DNA from: Thiothrix litoralis
GTDB taxonomy: Bacteria > Pseudomonadota > Gammaproteobacteria > Thiotrichales > Thiotrichaceae
Assembly (NCBI RefSeq): GCF_017901135.1
Contig: NZ_CP072801.1
Location: 2,849,501 to 2,913,500 of the forward strand
Reading direction: 5' to 3'
Length of the DNA stretch: 64,000 nt
The notes below the pieces were generated by a model. That model did not search any database and was not told where the DNA came from. It worked only from the letters and a program-made list of their open reading frames with translations. Made by a program: the position numbers and the translations under genes. The stretch's first letter is position 1, and the number at the start of each line of letters is the position of its first letter. Below, piece after piece: positions 15,301 to 22,597 of the stretch.

Positions 15301-16453
15301 ATAGGTACAAAAGTGCGATATTATTAAGATTCCGAGCCACATCAGGGTGGTCGTTGCCAAGATTTTTTTCCAAAAGCTCCAGAGATCGTTTAAACAATGG
15401 CAACGCTTTTTCGTATTGCCCTTTTGTGTAGTACAAAAAGGCAAGATTGTTGAGGCTAGTGGCAACAGCGGATGGGTCTTTATCAACTGCGTTTTCTCTG
15501 ATGTTTAACGCACGTTCATGTAGTGGAATTGCTTCTTCGTATTGCCCCATCTTTCGGTAGAGTTCTGCAAAATTATTGAGACTAGTAGCAACATCCGGGT
15601 GGTTAACAGGTAGATGTTTTTCCCGCAGTATTAGTGCTTTATCATACAATGGCAGTGCTTGTTGATATTGTCCCGCATCATGGAAAGCTCGACCAGCCGA
15701 ATCTAGGTAATGACTCCACGTCACGTAGTGCTTATCACCTAGCGCCCCTATTTTGTTGGCAGCATCTTCGTAATTTTCGCCCGCAAGTTGGTATTGCAAC
15801 TGAAAATATGCCAATGCACCTTTAGAAGCGGAAATATCAGCAGCCGTAATCAGTCTATTTTCGACATGGCTATCCATTGCTAATGTTTCAGCTTTATCCA
15901 ACAAGGTTTTAGCTTCGTTGAGCTGACCTTTATCAATGGCGGTTTCCGCTTGTTTCTTCAGATTAGCAATGGCTTGGTCGTCGGTCTGGATGTCGGCAAT
16001 TTGCGTTTTCAAACGTTGGTAGTTTTCGGCGATTTCTTCGAGTTTCTTATCCCAGTCTTGCAACGGCACGTCTTCGACTTGCAGGATGGCGAAGAACGAA
16101 GCCAGCGATTTTTCCGCGACACCCAGTTTCTTGACGGCTTCTTTATTGGCTTGGTAAACGATAGTGCCGTTGCCCGTTTGGACAATGACCACGCCTTTGC
16201 CCGTTGCCTTTATGGTCAGGTTTTCTCCCGCAGAAATGCTGCTGTTACGGTTGCCACCCGATTTTGAGGGGCGCAGTTCCTTGATGAAGTCGCCCGTTTT
16301 GCCAATGATCTTGCCGTCACCTGTCTGGATGATGGCAGTCGCTTCTTCCTCAGCCGTCATTTCGACTTTTTTGGCACGGATGCTGGAATCCTGATCCGCC
16401 AAAACCAGCGAACTGCTGAGTAACAGAGGGAGGAAAAAGGCTGCTGCTTTCAT
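15290..16453 (-). CDS. Secreted beta-repeat and TPR protein, C-terminally truncated
   Basis: A 387-residue exported protein with a signal peptide ending SLVLA (residue 19). Residues 20-105 hold two copies of a roughly 40-residue motif (DSSI or NSSIS, then a strand, then TGDGKII or TGNGTIV). A coiled-coil region follows (about 120-175), then TPR units with LNNLAxLY and KALPLF signatures. The open frame stops 4 residues after a TPR helix, at the head-on junction with the inverted TPR fragment. The original protein was therefore longer. It starts 3 bp after the stop of the upstream repeat gene, so the two form an operon. Function unknown; a protein-binding surface in the periplasm is likely. Confidence 0.7.
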   Translation of the reverse strand: MKAAAFFLPLLLSSSLVLADQDSSIRAKKVEMTAEEEATAIIQTGDGKIIGKTGDFIKELRPSKSGGNRNSSISAGENLTIKATGKGVVIVQTGNGTIVYQANKEAVKKLGVAEKSLASFFAILQVEDVPLQDWDKKLEEIAENYQRLKTQIADIQTDDQAIANLKKQAETAIDKGQLNEAKTLLDKAETLAMDSHVENRLITAADISASKGALAYFQLQYQLAGENYEDAANKIGALGDKHYVTWSHYLDSAGRAFHDAGQYQQALPLYDKALILREKHLPVNHPDVATSLNNFAELYRKMGQYEEAIPLHERALNIRENAVDKDPSAVATSLNNLAFLYYTKGQYEKALPLFKRSLELLEKNLGNDHPDVARNLNNIALLYLSTE

Positions 16454-16842
16454 GGCTTACTCCGCTTGCTGGATTTGTCCGTTGCCCGTCACGACATTAA
16501 CCTTACCGTTGCCCGTGGCTTCGATCACCAGATTACCGTCACTGCTAATGCTGGAATTGCTGGGTGTCGCAGGTTGTTCCTTGAATTCGCCAGCCGTTTG
16601 CTTGCCTTGCACCACCTGCCCATTGCCCATGATGACACTGACCTCACCCTCATTTGCAGCACGAATTTTGGCATCTTTGTTGGAATGAATGCTGCTATCA
16701 CGCTGGGTTTCAGCGGCTTTAGGTGCTTGCGTTTGTGTAGGCGTAACGGATTGGCTTGGTTTGGGTGCTACCGCTTTTTCAACCGATTTAGCCGCTTGCG
16801 GTGCTTCCGCTGCAATGACCGGCGCAGCCGACGACTGCCACC

Positions 16843-16858
16843 ACGCCAGCACGCCAGC
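16843..16858. repeat. 8-bp tandem duplication causing a frameshift
   Basis: ACGCCAGC occurs twice in a row (16843-16850, 16851-16858). With one copy the leftward reading frame is continuous; with two, the membrane part and the repeat part of the protein are in different frames. Confidence 0.75.
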
Positions 16859-17087
16859 ACCAACACAAACAACGCAATCCCACCCGCCGCTTTCAACGAA
16901 GTACTGGACTCCTTATGCTGCATCGCCAGCGTCATATCCCCCGTCAGGAAAAAGCCAAACAAACCCGCCAGCAATGCCATCGAAAATGCCAGAATCTGTT
17001 GTTTGAAAGACGGCAAAGCATCCGGTGCAAGCCAGAAAACAGCGAAGACAAAAATCAGCAGGATTGCGCCGAAAATCCAGCTACCGT

Positions 17088-17096
17088 AAGCGCGGT
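17088..17096. repeat. Target-site duplication, left copy
   Basis: AAGCGCGGT directly abuts the left end of the insertion sequence; the identical right copy is at 18562-18570. Confidence 0.88.
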
Positions 17097-18561
17097 CAGC
17101 AATTCTCATTTTACCACCCACTGCTCAATCTCATCCGCTTGATGCCGCCGCTCTAAGCCGACGAGCATAAAATCCAGCAGAGCCGTCCAACTTTTGAAGC
17201 ACAAAAAGGTCGTGAGCGTATTGATGTCATCGAACAAGCGTTCGCGTGACCCCATTTTCTGAAGTAACGTTCGGAAACGCTCATCCATCAAGTCAATCAC
17301 GGTATGGACGAGATAAGCCAATAACACTAATGCGGCCAACAAGTTGGCGAGGTGTTGCTGCCCATGCCCGAAGTTGTGTTCAAAGTGGTAGCCTTTGGTT
17401 TTCAGGGTGTTGTTGTTTTCGTTCTCAATCTTCCAGCGACACCTCCCAGCCTTCACAAGATCGACGACCTTGCCGGTGGTGATAGGGTGAGAGGTGGCGA
17501 AATCGTTATGGTATAAGCACTTACCATCATCACGCACACTCGTGAGACTGAACCAGTTGACACGCAGGGCATCGTCCCCATCACGTAAGGGCATCTGCGT
17601 CGCAAAACGGTAGGTATCCGTGACAGAATGCTTTCCCATCCGCCGCTGTACAAGATGGGTGCGTATCGCGCCGATTTTCTCTAGCCCTTCCAACTCTTCA
17701 TATAAGGTCGTGTGGGACGTGGGTTTGCAGTTGAAAATGAACTGTGCGCCAGCGTCCAGGACTGCTTGGCAAAAGGGCTGGTGACAATACAAATCATCCC
17801 CCAGAAACGTGATGCCCAGCGGGATGTAATCCGCGCCCCACTGAGCCAGCCAGCGTTTAGCGGCGTTGATTTCACAATCTTGCTTGGTTTGCCCATCTTG
17901 GCGGCTGATGAACTCTGGCGGTAACGGGATCACCTGCGGTTTATCGGGTGCTGTTAAAATCGGGGTCAGCACTTGGTGTGAGTAGGTGACTGTCCCGTTG
18001 TGATGCGTCTTCGTCAAACACTGCTCACAATGGATGTGGGATGACGAAAAATGCTGTGTCCCATCCAGTGCCAACAAATAACCGTAGTCATGCACCCGCC
18101 ACTTATCCAAATAACCATTCTGTTGCAACCCATTGAAAAGATAACGGTAAGCAGGCGCAACGGCTGACGGCGGCACGCTATCCAGCAAATGGCGAATTTG
18201 ATTGTCGCAGGGAATGGCATGAACACCGAACAACGTCTGTGCATTACTCCGCTCTTGGTTCTCCACCATGCGCCGCTGGTACTCCAGAAAGGACGCACAC
18301 TGCATGAAAAACACCGAAAAGGCACTCAAACCCGCATCCTCCAAGGTATAGCGGGTATTATTGCCGGGTTTGCGGCAGTCGGGGAAGGCGCGGAATGTAT
18401 CGCGCAATTGCTCCACGATACCCGCAAAGGTGAGCGGTGCGGTTAGCGCAGCAGCAGTAACGGTTGGGTAGCTCATCGACTTCACCTCCCGGAACAGATC
18501 TCAATGGGATAGGTTTAGTTTACGCCATTTTATTGGGTGAGGGGCAAAATGAGAATTGCTG
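17097..18561 (-). mobile_element. Insertion sequence, probable ISNCY family, with 9-bp target duplication
   Basis: A 1,465-bp element. The ends are CAGCAATTCTCATTTTACC (17097 onward) and, from the right end inward, CAGCAATTCTCATTTTGCC, which differ at one base. The target duplication AAGCGCGGT is exact at 17088-17096 and 18562-18570. The complete ends and perfect duplication show a simple and probably recent insertion. Confidence 0.88.
17106..18485 (-). CDS. DDE transposase, probable ISNCY family
   Basis: A 459-residue transposase. The pattern NTRYTLEDAGLSAFSVFFMQC, NAQTLFGVHAIPCDNQIRHLLD, LLALDGTQHFSSSHIHCEQC and the late GRCRWKIENENNNTLKTKGYHFEH is that of DDE transposases usually filed under ISNCY. 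Likely catalytic residues are Asp in ALDGTQ, Asp in FLGDDLYC and Glu in WKIENE. The stop TGA overlaps the ATG (17107-17109) that now opens the downstream broken membrane gene. The family name is given with moderate certainty. Confidence 0.8.
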   Translation of the reverse strand: MKSMSYPTVTAAALTAPLTFAGIVEQLRDTFRAFPDCRKPGNNTRYTLEDAGLSAFSVFFMQCASFLEYQRRMVENQERSNAQTLFGVHAIPCDNQIRHLLDSVPPSAVAPAYRYLFNGLQQNGYLDKWRVHDYGYLLALDGTQHFSSSHIHCEQCLTKTHHNGTVTYSHQVLTPILTAPDKPQVIPLPPEFISRQDGQTKQDCEINAAKRWLAQWGADYIPLGITFLGDDLYCHQPFCQAVLDAGAQFIFNCKPTSHTTLYEELEGLEKIGAIRTHLVQRRMGKHSVTDTYRFATQMPLRDGDDALRVNWFSLTSVRDDGKCLYHNDFATSHPITTGKVVDLVKAGRCRWKIENENNNTLKTKGYHFEHNFGHGQQHLANLLAALVLLAYLVHTVIDLMDERFRTLLQKMGSRERLFDDINTLTTFLCFKSWTALLDFMLVGLERRHQADEIEQWVVK

Positions 18562-18570
18562 AAGCGCGGT
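18562..18570. repeat. Target-site duplication, right copy
   Basis: AAGCGCGGT directly abuts the right end of the insertion sequence and matches 17088-17096 exactly. Confidence 0.88.
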
Positions 18571-18746
18571 GGTTTGTATGAGTCATGCGGAAGCCCCTGA
18601 GACTGAAGTTCGGTAAAGCTTATCTGATAAACGGTAGTAATGTAGGTGTTTGCCATCACAAATAGCTCAAAAATTCGTGATATGGCTTTTCCACCGCGAT
18701 AACCCTACAATCAAGCACATATCCATCACTCCTCAGAGGGCAAAAC

Positions 18747-19010
18747 ATGCAAATAACGCTTGAAATACCCGATCACGTCCTGCTGCCACAACAGGATAAA
18801 ACCAGTCTCGCGCAGCTACTCAAGCTACATACCGCTTTGTTGCTGTTCCAGTCCGGTCAATTATCGCGTGGCGCAGCCTGCGAATTTGCAGGTGTAGACA
18901 TTTACACCTTCCTTGCCGCCTGCAAGCAGTACCACATCGAAACCATCAGCACCGATATGGATGAAATCGAAGCCGAAGTCATTCGTTTCAAACAGCTTCG
19001 CGCCGCATGA
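18747..19010 (+). CDS. UPF0175-family antitoxin
   Basis: An 87-residue UPF0175 protein (MQITLEIPDHVL, then LHTALLLFQSGQLSRGAACEFAGVDIYTFLAACKQYHIE). The central segment is a predicted helix-turn-helix. Members are usually antitoxins of DUF3368/PIN toxins. The stop overlaps the start of the remains of such a toxin. An AGAGGG-like ribosome site lies about 6 bp upstream. Since the toxin is reduced to a stub, this antitoxin is now an orphan. Confidence 0.85.
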   Translation: MQITLEIPDHVLLPQQDKTSLAQLLKLHTALLLFQSGQLSRGAACEFAGVDIYTFLAACKQYHIETISTDMDEIEAEVIRFKQLRAA

Positions 19011-19060
19011 TTGTCATTGCAGATAGTTCGGCACTCGTCGCCGTCTCAACTTATCGCTGA
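19007..19060 (+). pseudogene. DUF3368/PIN toxin stub (17 codons)
   Basis: The ATG overlaps the antitoxin stop (ATGA). The reading MIVIADSSALVAVSTYR followed by TGA is the start of a PIN toxin, with the catalytic Asp in ADSSAL. After 17 codons the homology ends, and the convergent ATPase gene finishes 13 bp further on. The rest of the toxin is missing. Confidence 0.75.
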
Positions 19061-19072
19061 TGCAGGCTTCAC

Positions 19073-20263
19073 TCAATACAAAAACCCAAACAACCACAAC
19101 GGAATCTTCCCCTCTGCACCAATTTCCAGCCCATCCGCCACTACCCACGCCGCCGTTTCATCCTTAATCTGCTTCTTCGATTTGGACTTACCGCCGACCT
19201 CAAACACATACTGCCCATCCACAAGAAAATCCCCGCTTTTGGGATAATTCAACGTATGGTGATAAGACAGCATCGAGGCGAAAAATGTCTCACGCAACGT
19301 CCCCGCTTTGGGCTGGTTACAAAAGACAGCGAACAGGTTGGTATTATCCAGATACAGCTTTTCCGGCTTGGAAATAATGCTGACCCCGCTGGATTTCGCC
19401 CCCAACAGGCGCAACAACCCGCCCGCCTGTAACAACCCAAGGTATTTGTAGAGGGTTTTCTGGTTCAGCTCCACCGCGCCGCACAGCTTGGACACATTGA
19501 TGTCGTAAGGCTCGCTTTGGCACAACATCACCATCAGCTTTTTCAGCGCATTCACCTTGTCGTAGTCAATCGGGTGAAGCGCGGGGATGTCCGTCTCGAT
19601 CACCTGCATCGCAGCATTCAACAAGCGCAGCAAATAGGTTGAACCTGCCTCGCGGTAAAACGGGTAAGCACCGTGTTCCAGATACGCGGGCAAATACGCC
19701 AGCGGTTTGATCCGGCTGACCGTTTCCAGCGCGAGTTGCGGATGCTGCTGGAGCAGGGCATCCAGCGTCACCGCCTCAAAGGTTTCGCCCGTTTCCAATT
19801 CCAGAAATTCGCGGAATGACAGCACGGGCAACGGGTACAGCATTGCCCGACGGCTCAAATCCGCCTTGGCATTGTCAATGGCGGTTGCCGATGAACCCGT
19901 AAAAATGACTTTGAGGTTAAAAAAGCTGTCGAAAATCAGCTTCAGGTCGCGCTCGAAGTGTTGGCATTTGTGGATTTCGTCGATGATGAGCAGTTCACCG
20001 CCGATTTTCTGGAATTCATCGGCAATGGTAAACAGCCCGTGCTGCCCGACCAAAGGGTGGTCAGCAATGACATACAGCACCTTGGTTTCCCGCGTCACAG
20101 ACTTGAGGTATTGCAACAGCAGCGTGGTTTTACCCGCCCCGCGTGCGCCCATGATACCGATCAAGCGTTGCGAAAAGTCGATTTGCCGGAACAGGAATCG
20201 CTGGTAGTCCGGCAGCTTTTGCGTCCTGATTTGACTGGAAAGGTGCTGTAGTGGCTCAATCAT
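19073..20263 (-). CDS. AAA_14/DUF4143 ATPase
   Basis: A 396-residue ATPase. Walker A is GARGAGKT at residues 39-46 and Walker B is LLIIDEIHK at about 91-99. A sensor-like TGSSA segment follows. The C-terminal DUF4143 region ends with LVDGQYVFEVGGKSKSKKQ, a degenerate nuclease-like motif. These genes are frequent accessory cargo. This one seems to have replaced the toxin gene next to UPF0175, since the toxin frame is cut 13 bp before its stop. Cellular function unknown. Confidence 0.82.
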   Translation of the reverse strand: MIEPLQHLSSQIRTQKLPDYQRFLFRQIDFSQRLIGIMGARGAGKTTLLLQYLKSVTRETKVLYVIADHPLVGQHGLFTIADEFQKIGGELLIIDEIHKCQHFERDLKLIFDSFFNLKVIFTGSSATAIDNAKADLSRRAMLYPLPVLSFREFLELETGETFEAVTLDALLQQHPQLALETVSRIKPLAYLPAYLEHGAYPFYREAGSTYLLRLLNAAMQVIETDIPALHPIDYDKVNALKKLMVMLCQSEPYDINVSKLCGAVELNQKTLYKYLGLLQAGGLLRLLGAKSSGVSIISKPEKLYLDNTNLFAVFCNQPKAGTLRETFFASMLSYHHTLNYPKSGDFLVDGQYVFEVGGKSKSKKQIKDETAAWVVADGLEIGAEGKIPLWLFGFLY

Positions 20264-20375
20264 CTTACTACGATACCTGTTTTTTGGTGGATTTTTTGTA
20301 TTGTAGTACTAAATATTGCTGGCTTTAAACATTGCAATACACGTCTTGCACCAAGATTTTACTTGTCGTATGCGA

Positions 20376-20624
20376 CTAAAGTGCTGAAGCGTTACGGTTA
20401 ACCCCGCTCACCAAAGCTTTGATGGGGGCGGTAATAATATTGCCGTCGATCCCGACGCCATAGTGTTCGGCGCTGCCATTCACTGGCCGCAACTCGATGA
20501 AAGCACAGGCTTGGGCATTGCCCGCCTCGTCGCTGGCACCGATGGAACGTTCCTCGTAACTGCGCACGTGCACGCGGATTCCCACCCCTTGCCTCGACCT
20601 GCAAGCGGCGCAGCATGACGATGC
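20376..20624 (-). pseudogene. leuA: 2-isopropylmalate synthase C-terminal fragment
   Basis: About 60-80 codons match the LeuA regulatory (allosteric) domain end: AFIELRPVNGS, HYGVGIDGNIITAPIKALVSGVNRNA. The catalytic TIM barrel is absent, and upstream sequence belongs to the ABC exporter on the same strand. It is a remnant of leucine biosynthesis gene sequence left by rearrangement. Whether a frame starting within it is translated is doubtful. Confidence 0.6.
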
Positions 20625-20630
20625 CATAAA

Positions 20631-22415
20631 TTAACGCGTATCATCCCTAAGCTGCAATTCCCACATCCGCTGGTACTGCCCACGCAGTGCCAGCAATTCC
20701 GCATGAGTCCCCTGCTCCACCACCTTACCGCCATCCATCACCAGAATCCGGTCGGCATCGACAATCGTCGACAGCCGGTGTGCAATCATCAGCGTGGTGT
20801 AACGCCCGGCGACTTCGTGCAAGGTCTGCTGGATCGCCTGTTCGGTCGCACTATCCAGTGACGAGGTAGCTTCGTCGAAAATCAGGATCGGGGGTTTCTT
20901 CAAAATGGCACGGGCAATCGCCACCCGCTGTTTTTCGCCGCCGGACAGTTTCAAGCCACGTTCACCCACCATCGTATCCCACCCGTCTGGCAGGCTGTCG
21001 ATGAAACGGCGGATGTGTGCCATGTCGGCGGCTTTTTCCAACTCGGCCTGCGTCGCTTGCGGATTGCCGTATTGCAGGTTGTAGCGAATGCTGTCGTTGA
21101 ACAGCACCGTATCCTGCGGCACGATACCAATCGCTTTGCGCAAACTGGCCTGACTCACCCCCGCAATATCTTGCCCATCAATCAGAATGCGTCCGCCCGT
21201 CACGTCATAGAAACGGTACAGCAAGCGTGAAAGCGTCGATTTTCCCGCGCCGCTATGCCCAACCACGGCAAGTTTCGCCCCGGCCGGTACGCTAAACGAC
21301 ACACCCTGCAAAATCGGGCGTTCCGGCTGATAGGCAAAATTCACGTCTTCAAAGCGGATTTCACCCTGTGTCACCTGCAATTCGCCCACACCCGGCCTGT
21401 CTTGCACTTCCTGCGGGGTTTCGAGCAAGCGGAATACCATGTCCATATCCGCCAGCGTGTATTTTACTTGCCGATACACAATGCCCAGCGCCCCCAGCGG
21501 CAAAAACAATTGCAGCATAAAGGCATTCACCATCACCAGATCGCCGATGCTCATGCTGCCCGTCGCCACACCATTCGCCGCAAAAAACATAATGATCGTG
21601 ACACCGATGCCGATGATCGACGACTGCCCAAAATTCAGCAAGGACATCGAAGTCTGGCTCTTGACCGCCGATTCTTCCCACTGTCCCAACGTGCTGTCGT
21701 AACGCCCCAACTCCAGCTTTTCGTTATTGAAGTATTTGACCGTCTCGTAATTGATCAGACTATCAATCGCCTGATTGCTGGATTGCGAATCCAGCCGGTT
21801 CATTTCGTGGCGATGATCCATGCGCCACTCGGTAATTTTGACGGTGAAAAACACATAAACCGCCACCGTCGCGAACGTCACCAGCGCAAACACGGGCGCG
21901 TAGTTCTTCAACATGATCACCGCCACCAAGGTGAATTCCACCGCAATCGGGATAATGCTGAACACCATGAAATTCATCAGGGTGCTAACCGAGCTAGTGC
22001 CACGCTCAAGGTCGCGGCTGATCGCGCCGGTCTTGCGTTCCAAATGGAAGCGTAACGACAAATTGTGCAAATGTTCCAGCACCCGCACCGACAGCTTGCG
22101 CATTGCGTGGTAGCGTACCCGCGCAAACACCGTGTCGCGTAACTCATTGAACAAGGCACTCGCCAACCGCAATGCGCCGTAACCCAGCAGCAAAATGACA
22201 GGCAACACCAACACCTGCTCAGGCTTGCCTTGCAACGCATCCACGATGTCCTTGAGAATGACCGGCACACCCACGTTCGCCACTTTGGAAAGGATCAGGC
22301 AAACCAGCGCAAACAGCGCCCGCCCCCGGTATTCCCACAAAAAGGGCAGCATGGATTGCAGATTATGCCAGTCACGGCGGCTGCCCACAGGGCGTTCAGT
22401 ACGGTTAGGAACCAT
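20631..22415 (-). CDS. Atm1/HMT1-type ABC exporter
   Basis: A half-transporter of about 594 residues with an N-terminal six-helix domain (from about residue 20) and a C-terminal ATPase. Walker A is GHSGAGKST, the signature LSGGEKQRVAIARA and Walker B ILIFDEATSSLD. The transmembrane part has the heavy-metal/Atm1 pattern (FHLERKTGAISRDLERGTSSVSTLMNF), a class that exports glutathione-linked metals or sulfur species. The ATG at 22415 is chosen as conventional; a GTG at 22466 would add 17 residues and reach into a putative regulatory repeat. It is divergent from the copper receptor operon. Confidence 0.88.
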   Translation of the reverse strand: MVPNRTERPVGSRRDWHNLQSMLPFLWEYRGRALFALVCLILSKVANVGVPVILKDIVDALQGKPEQVLVLPVILLLGYGALRLASALFNELRDTVFARVRYHAMRKLSVRVLEHLHNLSLRFHLERKTGAISRDLERGTSSVSTLMNFMVFSIIPIAVEFTLVAVIMLKNYAPVFALVTFATVAVYVFFTVKITEWRMDHRHEMNRLDSQSSNQAIDSLINYETVKYFNNEKLELGRYDSTLGQWEESAVKSQTSMSLLNFGQSSIIGIGVTIIMFFAANGVATGSMSIGDLVMVNAFMLQLFLPLGALGIVYRQVKYTLADMDMVFRLLETPQEVQDRPGVGELQVTQGEIRFEDVNFAYQPERPILQGVSFSVPAGAKLAVVGHSGAGKSTLSRLLYRFYDVTGGRILIDGQDIAGVSQASLRKAIGIVPQDTVLFNDSIRYNLQYGNPQATQAELEKAADMAHIRRFIDSLPDGWDTMVGERGLKLSGGEKQRVAIARAILKKPPILIFDEATSSLDSATEQAIQQTLHEVAGRYTTLMIAHRLSTIVDADRILVMDGGKVVEQGTHAELLALRGQYQRMWELQLRDDTR

Positions 22416-22456
22416 GGCGTTGCTGTATCCGGTTACAAGATGGCGAGGATAATAGC

Positions 22457-22487
22457 GTGAAATCACACAGCAATCGCGTTATTTCAC
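22457..22487. promoter_or_regulatory. Inverted repeat, possible enhancer site of the copper operon
   Basis: GTGAAAT and ATTTCAC are separated by 17 bp. The repeat lies about 57-87 bp upstream of the sigma-54 promoter, a usual place for an activator binding site. It also overlaps the possible extended start of the divergent ABC gene. Confidence 0.35.
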
Positions 22488-22543
22488 ACGTCTGCATTAG
22501 TACATTATCCATTAATAAACTTGTAAATCAGCAATTTAAGCAT

Positions 22544-22560
22544 TGGCACTTTACTTGCTA
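22544..22560 (+). promoter_or_regulatory. Sigma-54 promoter of the copper receptor operon
   Basis: TGGCAC-TTTAC-TTGCTA matches the -24/-12 consensus (TGGCAC, 5 bp, TTGC) at every conserved base. The receptor start codon is at 22598, leaving a leader of about 30 nt after the expected start of transcription. A sigma-54 activator gene is located 3.4 kb to the right. Confidence 0.75.
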
Positions 22561-22597
22561 TCCGTTAACCAAGTAACAGATTTTGAAAGGTTTAGCC

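Larger units (their letters stand above)
16457..18586 (-). pseudogene. Membrane protein with Gly-Asn-Gly beta repeats, broken by an IS and an 8-bp duplication
   Basis: Reading leftwards, a protein with three hydrophobic segments (GSWIFGAILLIFVFAVFWL, LAFSMALLAGLFGFFL, GGIALFVLVLA) continues into an Ala/Pro/Lys/Gln-rich linker. Two copies of the DSSI/NSSIS beta motif seen in the next gene follow. Two lesions are present. An 8-bp tandem duplication (ACGCCAGC at 16843 and 16851) shifts the frame; removing one copy joins LFVLVLA directly to WWQSS. An insertion sequence at 17097-18561 splits codons 6-9 from the start; removing it restores MTHTNHRAYGSW from an ATG at 18586, with AGGGG about 7 bp before it. 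The IS end now supplies a substitute ATG at 17109. Function unknown. Confidence 0.75.

Noticed and set aside
21255-22055. 266-codon plus-strand frame opposite the ABC exporter
   Set aside because: It lies wholly antisense to a confident gene, has no ribosome site and gives a His/Arg/Gln-rich composition typical of shadows.
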